Shown here: piece after piece, positions 29,971-40,576 of the stretch
Numbering within the stretch: position 1 is the first letter of the stretch
How the letters are laid out: each line of letters begins with the position of its first letter
DNA from: Cellulosilyticum lentocellum DSM 5427
GTDB taxonomy: Bacteria > Bacillota > Clostridia > Lachnospirales > Cellulosilyticaceae
Reading direction: 5' to 3'
DNA: 64,000 nt
NCBI RefSeq assembly: GCF_000178835.2
Contig: NC_015275.1
Coordinates: 2,811,001 to 2,875,000, forward strand
Position numbers and translations under genes: made by a program
Notes under the pieces: model-generated
What the model was told of the DNA's origin: nothing
The model's input: only the letters and a program-made list of their open reading frames with translations
Database searches by the model: none

Positions 29971-30381
29971 CTACCTCATTTTATAAATACGAATCATCAC
30001 GTTATATCCTTCTACCTCAGTTTCTAAGCTTGCCACATAAACACCTTTATTTAACTCGCTATAGCTTCCTTCTTCATCCGCATAAAACTTTGGAGTTGTA
30101 CGTATAAGCGCTGTATCTCTATTTAAAACCCCTGCATTTTCAATGGCTATATACTCTCCATTTTCCATCTGAAGTAAGTACTTAGCAAAAGCATGTGCCC
30201 CATTACTTTTTATCATACTCCAATCTGCACCACCAGGAATAACTATCCCCTGATACTTTCCCGTTACAACACCACCTATAATAGGAATTACATTTAAATG
30301 CCCAGAGCCTCCATCTCCTACGGCTAAGGTCTCACTACACTTCACCTTAATCTGCATTATTTCTTCTGCTTCTAACCACAT
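29971..30381 (-). CDS. DUF3237 family protein
   Basis: 136 residues, a single DUF3237 beta-barrel-like domain. Recognisable elements are GGVVTGKYQGIVIPGGADWS, the following HAFAKYLLQMENGEYIAIEN and LIRTTPKFYADEE. The function of the family is not established. It is the last gene of the GH3-esterase operon, 24 bp after the esterase, which suggests a role linked to plant-polymer use. Confidence 0.85.
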   Translation of the reverse strand: MWLEAEEIMQIKVKCSETLAVGDGGSGHLNVIPIIGGVVTGKYQGIVIPGGADWSMIKSNGAHAFAKYLLQMENGEYIAIENAGVLNRDTALIRTTPKFYADEEGSYSELNKGVYVASLETEVEGYNVMIRIYKMR

Positions 30382-30404
30382 ATTACACCTCTTTTAGTTC
30401 TTAT

Positions 30405-31913
30405 TTATTCAGTTAATACTCCACGGAAAGGACATAAAGGGAGTTGGGCACTATTATAAATATCTGCTTCTACAAAGTCACCAAAAGCATATCTTACTTC
30501 TATGGGGGTTTCTACATCCTCCGGCAACTGAATGTTAATCCACTCCTTTTGGATGTCTATATTTATTAAGTGAACGACCTTTCCTTTTGCATATACTTGT
30601 AAAGCTGAAAAATCTTCACTTTCCTTTTTTAATCCCTCGCCACAGTTTAAGCATTCTAAAACAAGTTTATTTTTCTCTCTTTTAATCTTGCTAATCCTTG
30701 GTGATTCACAAAGTATTTCCTGCCCATATACTTTTCCTCTAGCAAGTAAGGCTAATCTTTCCCCTACTTCTTTTTTCTTTTTCGGATGTATATCATCTGC
30801 CATTCCTAAATCCATAATAGAACTCATATATACCTGTGGTACTGTATCTGCTACGCGTTGCTGACTCTCCCTTAGTTCTGCATACCCCTCACCCGTACAC
30901 TGTAACCATCTTTTAAATGGTGCAAGTTGTACAAATAAGAATGGTAATTCCTCCTGCCAATCTCTTCGCCAGCATGTTATCATGCTACTAAATAATTTAT
31001 CATATACCAGTGGATGTCCTGTGTCTGTTTCACCTTGATACCAAATAACCCCCTTAATGCCATAAGGTATTATTTTTTGTAGCATCATTTCATAAAGTCC
31101 ACCAGGTCGATTAAAGTATAAAGGTCCTATAGGTTCAACTGGTTCATCTTTGTGTTCTTCCATCCAAACTTGTTGTTGTTGCCAAGTAAGTCCATACATC
31201 ATTTGACGCCATTCTATTTCTCTTTCTGGTGAAAGATGTACCGCCTCTGCTCTTTTTACTGCTTCTTGATATTCTTCTTTACTATAAAGCCCATAAGCCT
31301 CTTGGTACTCTTCTAAATACACCTTTAACTCAGGTACTTTTAAATAGTCCGTATCTAACCATGTGGCTGCTGTCGAGCCACCCCAGTTGCATCCAATAAT
31401 CCCAATAGGTACTTGTAAGTTTTCTTGTAATACACTAGCAAAATGATATCCTGGAGCAGAAAAGGTTTCCCACGCTGTGCTTCTTTCATCAAACCAATAC
31501 CCACTGTCTAAGACATCTTTTTCTTGCTTCTCATACGCTAGACGTTTGCAATTGTACATACGAATAGTTGGATTAAAGGACCTTTTCTTTGTATTTTCCC
31601 ACTCATGATCATAGCGTAAAAAATACTCCATATTAGACTGTCCTCCTGCAAGCCAAACTTCTCCTATGGCCACATGTTTAATCTTATAAACTTCTTCTTG
31701 ACTTCCCGCAGAAGTAATCTCTATCTCAGTTTCAAAGGTAGCTTGCATAGGGGGTATGGTTACTTGCCATTTTCCCTCTTTAACACTACCTACACCTCTA
31801 TATTCTCCAATTACAGCAGTAATAGTGGCTCCTTCTTCTCCTTTCCCCCAAATCACAAAGGGTTTTTCTCTTTGAATCACCATGTAATCTCCAAAAATCT
31901 CTGCTATCTTCAT
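30405..31913 (-). CDS. SGNH carbohydrate esterase (sialate O-acetylesterase-like)
   Basis: 502 residues without a signal peptide, so probably cytoplasmic. The nucleophile motif is LAGGQSNMEYFL, the catalytic DxxH is MADDIHPKKKKEVGERLA, and GVIWYQGETDTGHP carries the block III residue. Members of this family include sialate O-acetylesterases and deacetylases of plant oligosaccharides. With the GH3 enzyme upstream, removal of acetyl groups from imported xylo-oligosaccharides is the likely job. Confidence 0.88.
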   Translation of the reverse strand: MKIAEIFGDYMVIQREKPFVIWGKGEEGATITAVIGEYRGVGSVKEGKWQVTIPPMQATFETEIEITSAGSQEEVYKIKHVAIGEVWLAGGQSNMEYFLRYDHEWENTKKRSFNPTIRMYNCKRLAYEKQEKDVLDSGYWFDERSTAWETFSAPGYHFASVLQENLQVPIGIIGCNWGGSTAATWLDTDYLKVPELKVYLEEYQEAYGLYSKEEYQEAVKRAEAVHLSPEREIEWRQMMYGLTWQQQQVWMEEHKDEPVEPIGPLYFNRPGGLYEMMLQKIIPYGIKGVIWYQGETDTGHPLVYDKLFSSMITCWRRDWQEELPFLFVQLAPFKRWLQCTGEGYAELRESQQRVADTVPQVYMSSIMDLGMADDIHPKKKKEVGERLALLARGKVYGQEILCESPRISKIKREKNKLVLECLNCGEGLKKESEDFSALQVYAKGKVVHLINIDIQKEWINIQLPEDVETPIEVRYAFGDFVEADIYNSAQLPLCPFRGVLTE

Positions 31914-31962
31914 GAACTTTCTCCTTTGATTTGCAACTTATTAATAAACGTTAAAACCTTTC

Positions 31963-34053
31963 TTACTCACCTAAAAATTCAACCATTATTTTAGTTGGCC
32001 TCATTCCTGTAAGTGCATAAGTACGTTCATCAGGTTGACCAAAACCTACATAAAGCTCAAAGACTTTACCACCTTGTATCCATTCACCTTGTTCATTCAC
32101 CACTTTAAAAGCATTAGGGGAAACATTAATCTGTATTTCTTTGGTTTCTCCGGCTTCTAGTGAAACCCGTTTGAAGCCGCATAAACTATGATTAGGTACC
32201 GCAAACTCAGAGTCTAAATTCTTGATATAGAGTTGTACAACCTCCTCTAGCTTAAAGTCTACTTCATTATGAACAAGCACCCTTAAGCTTCCTTGATCAT
32301 AGCTTGCTTCTTCTATCCTACATTTACCATAAGTTAATCCATATCCAAATGGGTAAAGTGCTTCTTCTTGCATATAACGATAGGTTCTTCCTTGCATACT
32401 ATAGTCTTCAAAAGCAGGCAGCCCAGATAAATCTCTATAAAATGTAACAGGTAGTTTACCAGAAGGTACGATTTCTCCTAGAAGTGCCTTTGCAATCACC
32501 TGTCCACCTCTTGCCCCTGGATACCATGCTTGAAGTACTGCATCATAATGTGCGTCTGCATATTGAAGGTCAATAGCACTTCCTGCACTTAAGCATAAAA
32601 TGACCGGTTTCCCCATCTTTGCCATAGCTTCTACTAGCTCTTGTTGTGGTTCTGGAAGTGCTAAGTCTCTCTTATCTCCAGAGGCATAAGCATTTCCTGT
32701 ATCGCCCTCTTCTCCTTCTAACGTTTCATCTAGACCTACACACACAATAACCACATCACTATGCTTAGCAACAATCTTTGCTTCTGATAAGCGATCTCTT
32801 TGATAAGCCAAAGGTTCTACACGATCTGCATAAAGATGACTACCCTCTGAATAAAGAATACGCACTTCATCTCCCACTTCTTTTTGTAAACCTTCTAAAA
32901 TTGTAATGTACTGGGATGAGGTGCCATGATAGTTACCAATTAATGCTTTTCTACTATTTGCATTAGGTCCTATAACCCCTATTGTTTTAATACTTTCTTT
33001 ATTAAGTGGCAATAGCCCATTATTTTTAAGTAATACGATACTTTTAGCTGTTGCTTCATCTGCCACACTAAGATGTGGTTTAGATTCTACCACTTCATAA
33101 GGAATAGCATCATATGTTGAGCCATCAAATAACCCAAGCAAATAGCGAGTTGTAAATAACCTTTCAGCTGCTGTTGTAATCTCTTCTTCTGTCACCAGCC
33201 CATTTTGATAAGCCATTAAAATATGTAAATAGGTATTACCACAATTCAAATCACAACCTGATTTTAAAGCAAGAGCTGCAGACTCTTGGGCTGTACTCGT
33301 CACCATATGATGTTCATGAAAATCCTTAATGGCCCAACAATCTGAAACATAGTGCCCTTGAAAGCCCCATTTCTCTCTTAAAATATCTTTCATTAGAGTT
33401 GGGCTACCACAACAAGGCTCTCCATTTGTACGATTATATGCCCCCATTACAGATTCAACTTCAGCTTCTTTTACTAAAGCTTCAAAAGCAGGCAAATAGG
33501 TTTCCCATAAATCCTTTTGACTTACTCTTGCATCAAAATGATGTCTATCGGCTTCTGGTCCTGAATGCACTGCAAAATGTTTGGCACATGCAGCCGTCTT
33601 AAGTCCTTCTTCTCCTTGCAATCCTTTTACAAAAGCAACACCTAGTCGGCTCGTTAAATAAGGATCTTCTCCGTAAGTTTCATGACCTCTTCCCCACCTT
33701 GGATCTCTAAAAATATTTACATTAGGTGACCAAAATGTAAGTCCTTTATAAATATCGCGATCTCCCTCTTGACTATAAGCATTATATTTAGCTCTTCCTT
33801 CTTCAGCAATCACTTCTGCTACTCTCTTAAGCAACTCATCATCAAAGGTAGCCGCCATACCTATGGCTTGTGGAAAACTAGTAGCAACTCCTGCTCTTGC
33901 TACACCATGTAAAGCTTCATTCCACCAATTGTAAGCAGGTACACCTAGTCTCTTGATAGCTGGTGAATCATACTTTAGCTGACTTGCTCTTTCCTCTAAT
34001 GTCATTTCGGCAACTAATGCTTTTGCTTTCTTTATTGCATCTTCTCTATTCAT
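31963..34053 (-). CDS. GH3 beta-glycosidase, probable beta-xylosidase type
   Basis: 696 residues from the ATG at 34053 (GGAG 8 bp upstream; a TTG codon just before is less likely). No signal peptide. The GH3 N domain has YNWWNEALHGVARAG, FSPN-like FWSPNVNIFRDPRWGRG and the nucleophile Asp in GHYVSDCWAIKD. The C domain has IGVIGPNANS and CLSAGSAIDLQYADAH, ending in a fibronectin III-like domain (VRVLVHNEVDFKLEEVVQL region). The NWWNEALHG signature is common among GH3 xylosidases and arabinofuranosidases. It heads the operon with the esterase and DUF3237. Confidence 0.92.
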   Translation of the reverse strand: MNREDAIKKAKALVAEMTLEERASQLKYDSPAIKRLGVPAYNWWNEALHGVARAGVATSFPQAIGMAATFDDELLKRVAEVIAEEGRAKYNAYSQEGDRDIYKGLTFWSPNVNIFRDPRWGRGHETYGEDPYLTSRLGVAFVKGLQGEEGLKTAACAKHFAVHSGPEADRHHFDARVSQKDLWETYLPAFEALVKEAEVESVMGAYNRTNGEPCCGSPTLMKDILREKWGFQGHYVSDCWAIKDFHEHHMVTSTAQESAALALKSGCDLNCGNTYLHILMAYQNGLVTEEEITTAAERLFTTRYLLGLFDGSTYDAIPYEVVESKPHLSVADEATAKSIVLLKNNGLLPLNKESIKTIGVIGPNANSRKALIGNYHGTSSQYITILEGLQKEVGDEVRILYSEGSHLYADRVEPLAYQRDRLSEAKIVAKHSDVVIVCVGLDETLEGEEGDTGNAYASGDKRDLALPEPQQELVEAMAKMGKPVILCLSAGSAIDLQYADAHYDAVLQAWYPGARGGQVIAKALLGEIVPSGKLPVTFYRDLSGLPAFEDYSMQGRTYRYMQEEALYPFGYGLTYGKCRIEEASYDQGSLRVLVHNEVDFKLEEVVQLYIKNLDSEFAVPNHSLCGFKRVSLEAGETKEIQINVSPNAFKVVNEQGEWIQGGKVFELYVGFGQPDERTYALTGMRPTKIMVEFLGE

Positions 34054-34088
34054 CAATTATTCTCCTTTTGCACTCTTGAATTTTTATG

Positions 34089-34125
34089 TTAAACTATAAT
34101 TAAACTATAACAAATGAGTCATTTG
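34089..34125. promoter_or_regulatory. Divergent regulatory region: tandem 11-bp repeat and palindrome
   Basis: TTAAACTATAA occurs twice in tandem (34089-34099 and 34100-34110), followed at once by the perfect palindrome CAAATGA-G-TCATTTG (34111-34125). This lies between the GH3 operon and the divergent AraC gene. Tandem direct repeats are typical AraC-family half-sites. Binding is inferred. Confidence 0.6.
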
Positions 34126-34182
34126 TTTTCTTATCAGTAATTGCTTCTTAACACAAAAAAATTGCTATTTTAGGAGTGAAAA

Positions 34183-35037
34183 ATGTTACCAGAACTACAT
34201 GGTTTTCAAGAAAAAATAACTTTTGATTCTTCCACTGGTATTTTACTTTATGATAATCGCGTGAATGAAGACTATCCTAAGCATTGGCATTCTGCCTTTG
34301 AAGTCATTATGCCGATTGAGAATACTTACGAAGTTACTTGCCATAATTGCGTCTATACCTTAAATGAAACGGATATTCTTTTTGTATTTCCTGGTTGTCT
34401 ACATAGTATGAAAGCTCCCAATAGGGGAGAACGGCTTATTTTACAAGCCAATTATAATCAAATCTATAATAATCAAGAATTAGAAGCTGCTCTAGCACCT
34501 CTTGCCCCTGTTTTACTTATTACAGAGGCGACCCATCCACAAGTACATCCAGGCATTTATCAATTATTGCTTTTGATTAAACAAGAATCACTTACTAATG
34601 CATCACTTTGTTCCTCTATCATGCTAGCTTATTTTATAGAAATTCTCGTTCTTCTAGGACGCAATTGCAATCGTTCCACCACAACTAAGCAGCTATCAAA
34701 CTCCAAAGAGAAAGAATATGCAGAGAAATTCATTGCTATTTGCACCTATATTAATGAACACTGCACAGAAGCTTTAACCTTAGATGCTGTAGCTTCTTTA
34801 TCCGGCTTTAGCAAATACCACTTTTCAAGGCTCTTTAAACTATTTGCCAATATCTCTTTTTATAAATACCTTAATCAGCAACGTATTTACCATGCTGAAA
34901 AGCTACTATTAGCCAACGAATTAACAGTAACTGAAATTGCTCTTCAGTCAGGTTTTGGAAGTCTTTCAGCTTTTATTCGGATGTTTAATATTGTGAAAGG
35001 TTGTACCCCTACTGATTTTAAAAAGCTTTATAAATAG
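34183..35037 (+). CDS. AraC family transcriptional regulator
   Basis: 284 residues. An N-terminal cupin-like sugar-sensing domain (HWHSAFEVIMPIENTYEVTC) is followed from residue ~185 by the AraC DNA-binding domain with two helix-turn-helix units (TLDAVASLSGFSKYHFSRLF and VTEIALQSGFGSLSAFIRMF). Divergent from GH3, so it most likely controls the GH3-esterase-DUF3237 operon. Confidence 0.92.
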   Translation: MLPELHGFQEKITFDSSTGILLYDNRVNEDYPKHWHSAFEVIMPIENTYEVTCHNCVYTLNETDILFVFPGCLHSMKAPNRGERLILQANYNQIYNNQELEAALAPLAPVLLITEATHPQVHPGIYQLLLLIKQESLTNASLCSSIMLAYFIEILVLLGRNCNRSTTTKQLSNSKEKEYAEKFIAICTYINEHCTEALTLDAVASLSGFSKYHFSRLFKLFANISFYKYLNQQRIYHAEKLLLANELTVTEIALQSGFGSLSAFIRMFNIVKGCTPTDFKKLYK

Positions 35038-35056
35038 AGCTTTTACTTTTCAAAAC

Positions 35057-35100
35057 AAAAAGCGTTATAACACTCAGCTTACTTGTGTTATAACGCTTTT
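35057..35100. terminator. Bidirectional terminator between araC and pheT
   Basis: Perfect 16-bp arms AAAAGCGTTATAACAC and GTGTTATAACGCTTTT with a 12-base loop between converging genes. The A and T ends serve both strands. Confidence 0.9.
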
Positions 35101-35108
35101 GTATTCTA

Positions 35109-37535
35109 TTAATCTCTTAACTTAGCTCCGCAGTTCATTTCTAAACCGTTAAGCACCTTTTTCATTACTTTTTGAATATCTTCATCTGTTAAAGTACGAT
35201 CTTCTGCTCTAAAAGTCAGTTTAAATGCTACTGATTTATATCCTACTTCAATTTGAGCACCTTCATAAACATCGAAAAGTTCAACTGTTTCAAGTAACTT
35301 ACCGCTACGTTGGGTTATCACTTTTTCAAGTTCACCTACTAGAGTTTCCTTACTTACAAGCATTGCAATATCTCTTGTAGTAGCTGGATACTTAGGAAGG
35401 GCTTTGAAAGTAACATCATGATTAATCGCTTCTAACATGGTTTCAAGGTCTAATTCTACCATATATACTCTTGTATCTAAATTATAGTTTTTAGCTACCT
35501 GTGGATGTACTTCTCCAAAGAAACCAGCATTTTTACCATTAATTAAAAGAGTCGCTGTACGACCTGGATGCATGTAATCTAATTCGCTATTTCTAATCAC
35601 TTCGATATTCTCAATATGAAGCTGTCCCATTAAGGTTTCAATCATACCTTTGATAGAGAAGAAATCTGTATTTTTACCATAAGCTCCCACTGTTAGTTTC
35701 TTAATTTCTGCTGGTAATAAGTTCTCACCTTGACGTTTAACATCTGTAATAACTTCTTCTGTAACAGGTTGTTTCACATAGATTTTACCAATCTCGTAAA
35801 GAGCAGCTTCTTCTACTCTTCTATTAAAGTTAGTAGAAAGAGAAGTTAAAATACCATTTAAGCTGGTTGTTCTCATAATGCTGAAGTCTTCTCCAAGTGG
35901 ATTAGTGATCTTCATAGCATCTCTTAATGGACTATTTGCTTTAATACAAAGTTTATCAAATACTTTTGGACTTTCAAAAGAATAAGTTAAAGCACCATAA
36001 ATGCCATAACTACTCATGACGCTTCTAATTTGATCATATGTGATTTGTTCAAAAGTTTTTGCCCCTCTTGTAGGTTCTGCTTTTTCAAGTGTTGGTTTAA
36101 TTTTGTCATAACCATATAATCTTGCTACTTCTTCTGCTAAGTCTGCCATCATAGTTATATCACTTCTAAAAGTAGGAATAGTGACTGTCTTAGCATCTTT
36201 ATCTACAGCAAACTCAACTGACTCAAAATAAGCTACCATTTCATCTTCTGGGATTTCAGTACCTAAGAAATTATTGATCCATTCTACATCGTAAGGAATG
36301 GTTAGGACTTCTCTTTTTCTTGGATAAATATCAATTTTGCCACTTACCACTTCACCTGCACCAGTCATATTAATAAGCTGCGCCGCACGTTCAAGTGCAA
36401 GTGTAATATTATTTGGATCAAGTCCTTTTGTATATTTTACTGAAGAATCACTTCTTAAATTTAACTTCTTCGAAGTTTGACGTACGCTATAACCATTAAA
36501 GTTAGCACATTCAAAAAGAATGGTTGTTGTTTCTTCAGTTACTTTTGAGTTTTCTCCGCCCATAACACCAGCAATAGCTACTGCTTTTTCAGCATCTGCA
36601 ATCACAAGCATACTTTCATCTAATGTTTTTTCTTCTTCAAATAAGGTAACGAATTTTTCGCCTGCTTTTGCATTACGAACATGAATTTCATGTCCTGCTA
36701 ATTTATCATAGTCAAATGCATGCATTGGTTGACCAAATTCAAGAAGCATATAATTGGTAATATCAACAATATTATTAATTGGACGAAGACCTGCTGAAAG
36801 CAAACGGTCTTTTAACCATTTTGGTGATGGACCAACTTTTACATTTTTAATAATTCTCGCTGCATAACGAGGACATAAGTCTTCATTTTCAATAGCAATA
36901 GAAGCCATCTCAGCTGCATTACCACCTACTTCTTCCACTGTAATGCTTGGGAATTTAAAAGGTTTCTTAAAGGTAGCTGCTGCTTCTCTTGCAATCCCTA
37001 GAATACTAAAGCAATCTGCACGGTTTGATGTGATTTCATATTCTACGACTTGTTCACCAAGACCAAAGTGAGGTTTTACATCTGAACCTAGTTTAATATC
37101 ATTATGGAAGATATATACTCCATTATGTGGTGCATCTTCAATATCTTCTTCACTAAAGCCAAGTTCCTCTACTGAACAAAACATTCCTTCTGAAAGTTCG
37201 CCTCTAAGCTTACCTGCTTTGATTTTAAGACCTCCTGCTAAAGTGGCTCCATCAAGAGAAACAGGTACTACATCACCTAAATTCACATTTGTTGCTGCAG
37301 TTACAATTTGAAGTGGCCTTTCACCTGCTACATCTACTTGCATAATACGGAGTTTATCTGCATTAGGATGAGGCTGAACATCAATAATTTTACCTGCCAC
37401 TACCTTGGTAATTTCTTTACCGCTTTCTTCTACTGCTTCTACTTTTGAGCCTGACATTGTCATTGCGTCTTCAAAAGTTTTTATATCTACATCTATATCT
37501 ACATATTGTTTAAGCCAGGACATAGGTACGTTCAT
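35109..37535 (-). CDS. pheT: Phenylalanyl-tRNA synthetase beta subunit
   Basis: 808 residues, the usual length. In order: B1 and tRNA-binding OB domain (VVAGKIIDVQPHPNADKLRI), B3/B4 editing domain with SNRADCFSILGIAREAAATF, B5 (two copies of winged-helix type), and the C-terminal ferredoxin-fold anticodon-binding domain (ALPKYPATTRDIAMLV). It forms the alpha2-beta2 enzyme with PheS, 24 bp upstream. Confidence 0.97.
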   Translation of the reverse strand: MNVPMSWLKQYVDIDVDIKTFEDAMTMSGSKVEAVEESGKEITKVVAGKIIDVQPHPNADKLRIMQVDVAGERPLQIVTAATNVNLGDVVPVSLDGATLAGGLKIKAGKLRGELSEGMFCSVEELGFSEEDIEDAPHNGVYIFHNDIKLGSDVKPHFGLGEQVVEYEITSNRADCFSILGIAREAAATFKKPFKFPSITVEEVGGNAAEMASIAIENEDLCPRYAARIIKNVKVGPSPKWLKDRLLSAGLRPINNIVDITNYMLLEFGQPMHAFDYDKLAGHEIHVRNAKAGEKFVTLFEEEKTLDESMLVIADAEKAVAIAGVMGGENSKVTEETTTILFECANFNGYSVRQTSKKLNLRSDSSVKYTKGLDPNNITLALERAAQLINMTGAGEVVSGKIDIYPRKREVLTIPYDVEWINNFLGTEIPEDEMVAYFESVEFAVDKDAKTVTIPTFRSDITMMADLAEEVARLYGYDKIKPTLEKAEPTRGAKTFEQITYDQIRSVMSSYGIYGALTYSFESPKVFDKLCIKANSPLRDAMKITNPLGEDFSIMRTTSLNGILTSLSTNFNRRVEEAALYEIGKIYVKQPVTEEVITDVKRQGENLLPAEIKKLTVGAYGKNTDFFSIKGMIETLMGQLHIENIEVIRNSELDYMHPGRTATLLINGKNAGFFGEVHPQVAKNYNLDTRVYMVELDLETMLEAINHDVTFKALPKYPATTRDIAMLVSKETLVGELEKVITQRSGKLLETVELFDVYEGAQIEVGYKSVAFKLTFRAEDRTLTDEDIQKVMKKVLNGLEMNCGAKLRD

Positions 37536-37559
37536 TTGATTTTCTCCTTTCTACTTCCC

Positions 37560-38579
37560 TTAGAATTGTGATAAGAAACGAATATCGTTTTCGTAGAATA
37601 ATCTTAAGTCATTAATATCGTATTTAAGCATAGTAATACGCTCAAGTCCTACACCAAAAGCAAAACCTTGGTATACAGTAGGGTCAATACCAGCCATCTC
37701 AAGCACCTTTGGATGTACCATACCACAGCCCAGAATTTCAATCCAACCTGAACCTTTGCATACATTACAACCTTTACCACCACACATAACGCAAGAAACG
37801 TCTACTTCTGCACTTGGTTCTGTAAATGGGAAATAGTGAGGTCTAAATTTAACTTCTACTTTGTCCCCAAATAGTGCTTTTGCAAACTCTGCAAGCACAC
37901 CTTTAAGGTCACCAAAGGTAATATCTTTATCAATCACAAGACCTTCGATTTGATTAAACACAGGAGAGTGAGTAGCATCTACTTCATCTGAACGATAAAC
38001 ACGACCTGGTGCAATCATACGAATAGGTAAACTTTCACTTTCCATAGTGTGTACTTGAACAGGAGAAGTTGCTGTTCTAAGAACAAGTTGACTATTAAAA
38101 TAGAAGGTATCTTGCTCATCACGTGCTGGATGTTCTTCTCCTAAGTTAAGGGCATCAAAGTTATAGTAAGCTGTTTCTACTTCACGGCCTTCTACAATCT
38201 CATAACCCATTCCAAGGAAAATATTTTGTACTTCTTCTAATGTTTTTTGAAGTGGATGCATATGACCAAGGTTTAACTTTTTACCTGGCATAGTGATATC
38301 TAATACTTCTTCTTGAAGTTTCTTATTTTGCTCAGCTGATTCTAAGGCTACTTTTTTATTAGCAAGACTTGCTTCAATGTCTGCTCTTACCTCATTGGCA
38401 ATTTGACCAACAACTGGTCTTTCTTCATTACTTAAATCTTTCATATTACGAAGAACCGCTGTTAATTCACCTTTTTTACCAAGGTATTGTACACGAAGTT
38501 CTTCAAGAACTGCTAGGCTATTAGCTGTTTCAATACTAGTAATGGCACTATGTTTGATCATCTCTAATTTATCTTTCAT
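37560..38579 (-). CDS. pheS: Phenylalanyl-tRNA synthetase alpha subunit
   Basis: 339 residues. N-terminal coiled-coil ([20 protein letters not shown]) followed by the class II core: motif 1 region [19 protein letters not shown], motif 2 [20 protein letters not shown] and motif 3 [15 protein letters not shown]. Cys residues in [17 protein letters not shown] suggest a zinc-like knuckle. Controlled by the Phe T-box at 38643-38900. Confidence 0.97.
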   Translation of the reverse strand: MKDKLEMIKHSAITSIETANSLAVLEELRVQYLGKKGELTAVLRNMKDLSNEERPVVGQIANEVRADIEASLANKKVALESAEQNKKLQEEVLDITMPGKKLNLGHMHPLQKTLEEVQNIFLGMGYEIVEGREVETAYYNFDALNLGEEHPARDEQDTFYFNSQLVLRTATSPVQVHTMESESLPIRMIAPGRVYRSDEVDATHSPVFNQIEGLVIDKDITFGDLKGVLAEFAKALFGDKVEVKFRPHYFPFTEPSAEVDVSCVMCGGKGCNVCKGSGWIEILGCGMVHPKVLEMAGIDPTVYQGFAFGVGLERITMLKYDINDLRLFYENDIRFLSQF

Positions 38580-38642
38580 TGTAAAACTCCTTTCTTATTT
38601 TCACTTAATGAATCAGTAATGGCTCGTCATGAGAAAACAAAA

Positions 38643-38900
38643 TAAAAAAGCTCCGCCCCCAAAAAGGGACGAAGCTTATAGTCTCCGCGATACCACCCAA
38701 ATTTTTATACCAAAGGTATAAACACTCAATTAGCTCTAACGTTGCCACCGTTATCTTCTACTTTTAATCATTTCAAAGATAAAGCTCCAATGTGAAATTC
38801 AAAAAATAAGATTGCCAAAAGGTACTTGCAGCCGGTGATACCTTCTCTCTATTGGGTCTTACTTTTCTACTATGCATCTTCTTCGCTTTTCATGTATAAA
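38643..38900 (-). promoter_or_regulatory. T-box riboswitch controlling pheST
   Basis: On the minus strand Stem I begins near 38900 (ATGAAAAGCGAAGAAGATGC). The specifier UUC (Phe) is at 38794-38796 and is followed by the conserved A. The T-box sequence GGGTGGTATCGCGGAG is at 38683-38698, and the terminator with a T6 tail is at 38643-38677. Its terminator stem shares AAGCTTCGTCCC with the asnS T-box. The remaining part of 38901-38997 shows no gene. Confidence 0.95.
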
Positions 38901-38997
38901 CATATTAGTTATTATTGTACTCACTATCCGTTTTTTGTCAAGTAGTACTATTGCAACTTCTATGTCCTTAACGATTCATTAGATGCCATCTGTATAT

Positions 38998-40539
38998 TTA
39001 TTGCAGGCTATCACTATTTCCAAGTAGATAGCTTTCTAGTTTTAATAAGTCTCCCTCATTAACTGCCCCATCCTCATCAACATCTGCACTCTTTAATGCT
39101 ATATCTGTTAATAGGCTTACTCCTAATAAGTGTCTTTTTAGTAGTACATAATCGGTAGAATTGATACTTTGATCACCGTTTAAATCCCCTTTTATACCGG
39201 TTTCACCTGGATTTTCAGGTTGTGTACCATTATAATAAGCTGCTACTGTAATACCCTTATTTCCTAATGCTACTTCATGATCTAAGCCAATAAATTTTCC
39301 CTCTGCATTTTGCCATAAAGCTGATTTTAAGAAAGCATATTTGGCTTCATCCCAGGTTGCAAAATCATAGCCTACTAATCCTCCTGTATCTCCTGAATTA
39401 GCGTTATAGCACCAAAATGTGTGGTGAATTTTATTTTTAATCATATAATCTCTTAATAAAGTCATCCATTTTTCATTTTTGCCGCCATCCATAAAGCCAC
39501 CCCATTCACCCATTAGTAAAGGAGCAATGCCTTCTTCATTAATATAAGCCCAGTTATCTCCCCAACAATCTTCATAAAGTGTTTCTGTTGTGAAATCTTT
39601 TTCAAACCATGGTTGTGCATAAACAAGTGGACCATAATCATGAGGTGAATACACCACTTGTGATTGATAGACACCTAGATCAATAGGATAGTCTTTAACA
39701 CCTCTTAAATTCCCCCCCCACCAATTGTAATAGTAATGAGGTTTCATATATTCATCACGCGTAGTATAGTCATATCCTTCCATTGGATAAGCTTCTACAC
39801 CTTCAATGACTATAAGTAAATTTGGATTAATAGCTAATACTTTAGCAGCAGCTGTTTCAGCTGCATACTTCCAGTTGTTTTCATCTGTTGAATTATCCCA
39901 TTTAGCCCATACTTTATCTTGTCCTGGTTTTCCATGAGGTTCATTTTTAAGGTCAATAGCTAAAATCGTATCATCATTTTTATAACGCTCTGTAAACCAC
40001 TCTAGTGTTTCATGGTACATTTCAATAGGATGAGCCTCGTCATACCAAACCGGATAAATATGCCCCATAGCATTAGTCTCTGCACTATGAATATCTAACA
40101 TGATTTTCATACCATTTGCCTTGCACATCTTAACCGCTTCATCAAATAGCTGCAAACTACTCATACCAGCCAGTTCTGGATTAACATATTCATTGACATT
40201 CGCTTTTTTTGCCGTACCATTTTTCCATTCATAAATCAGCTGAGTAGAGATAGGAATACGTAAGAGATTAATCCCCCTGTTAGCCATTTCATCTAAAGCC
40301 TTTTTCATATTCACGCTCCATACACCATCGAATACATTGGTTCCTGTATTAAATCCAAACCAATTAGTACCCGTTAACCATACTTCATTTCCATCTTGAT
40401 CAACTATCTTATTCCCTTTAGTTGTTAACCAATCATCATCTGATTTTGCTGTAGCAGCCATTAATGTGCTAGGCATTCCTATCATTACAGCCATTAAAGC
40501 ACTTAATGCTAAACTTGTTACTTTCTTCCCTATTTTCAT
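38998..40539 (-). CDS. Secreted GH5 endoglucanase with type I dockerin
   Basis: 513 residues. Signal peptide ~1-29 ([20 protein letters not shown]). The GH5 domain spans ~33-425 with the acid/base Glu200 in LKNEPHG and the nucleophile Glu345 in LMGEWGG. A short Pro/Gly linker leads to a dockerin (450-507) with two calcium-binding repeats, [20 protein letters not shown] and the second [20 protein letters not shown]. It cuts cellulose or related beta-glucan outside the cell and should dock onto the cohesin encoded 37 bp upstream in the same operon. Confidence 0.95.
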   Translation of the reverse strand: MKIGKKVTSLALSALMAVMIGMPSTLMAATAKSDDDWLTTKGNKIVDQDGNEVWLTGTNWFGFNTGTNVFDGVWSVNMKKALDEMANRGINLLRIPISTQLIYEWKNGTAKKANVNEYVNPELAGMSSLQLFDEAVKMCKANGMKIMLDIHSAETNAMGHIYPVWYDEAHPIEMYHETLEWFTERYKNDDTILAIDLKNEPHGKPGQDKVWAKWDNSTDENNWKYAAETAAAKVLAINPNLLIVIEGVEAYPMEGYDYTTRDEYMKPHYYYNWWGGNLRGVKDYPIDLGVYQSQVVYSPHDYGPLVYAQPWFEKDFTTETLYEDCWGDNWAYINEEGIAPLLMGEWGGFMDGGKNEKWMTLLRDYMIKNKIHHTFWCYNANSGDTGGLVGYDFATWDEAKYAFLKSALWQNAEGKFIGLDHEVALGNKGITVAAYYNGTQPENPGETGIKGDLNGDQSINSTDYVLLKRHLLGVSLLTDIALKSADVDEDGAVNEGDLLKLESYLLGNSDSLQ

Positions 40540-40576
40540 AAGACGCCTCCTTACTTCCTATATACTTTTTGAAATG

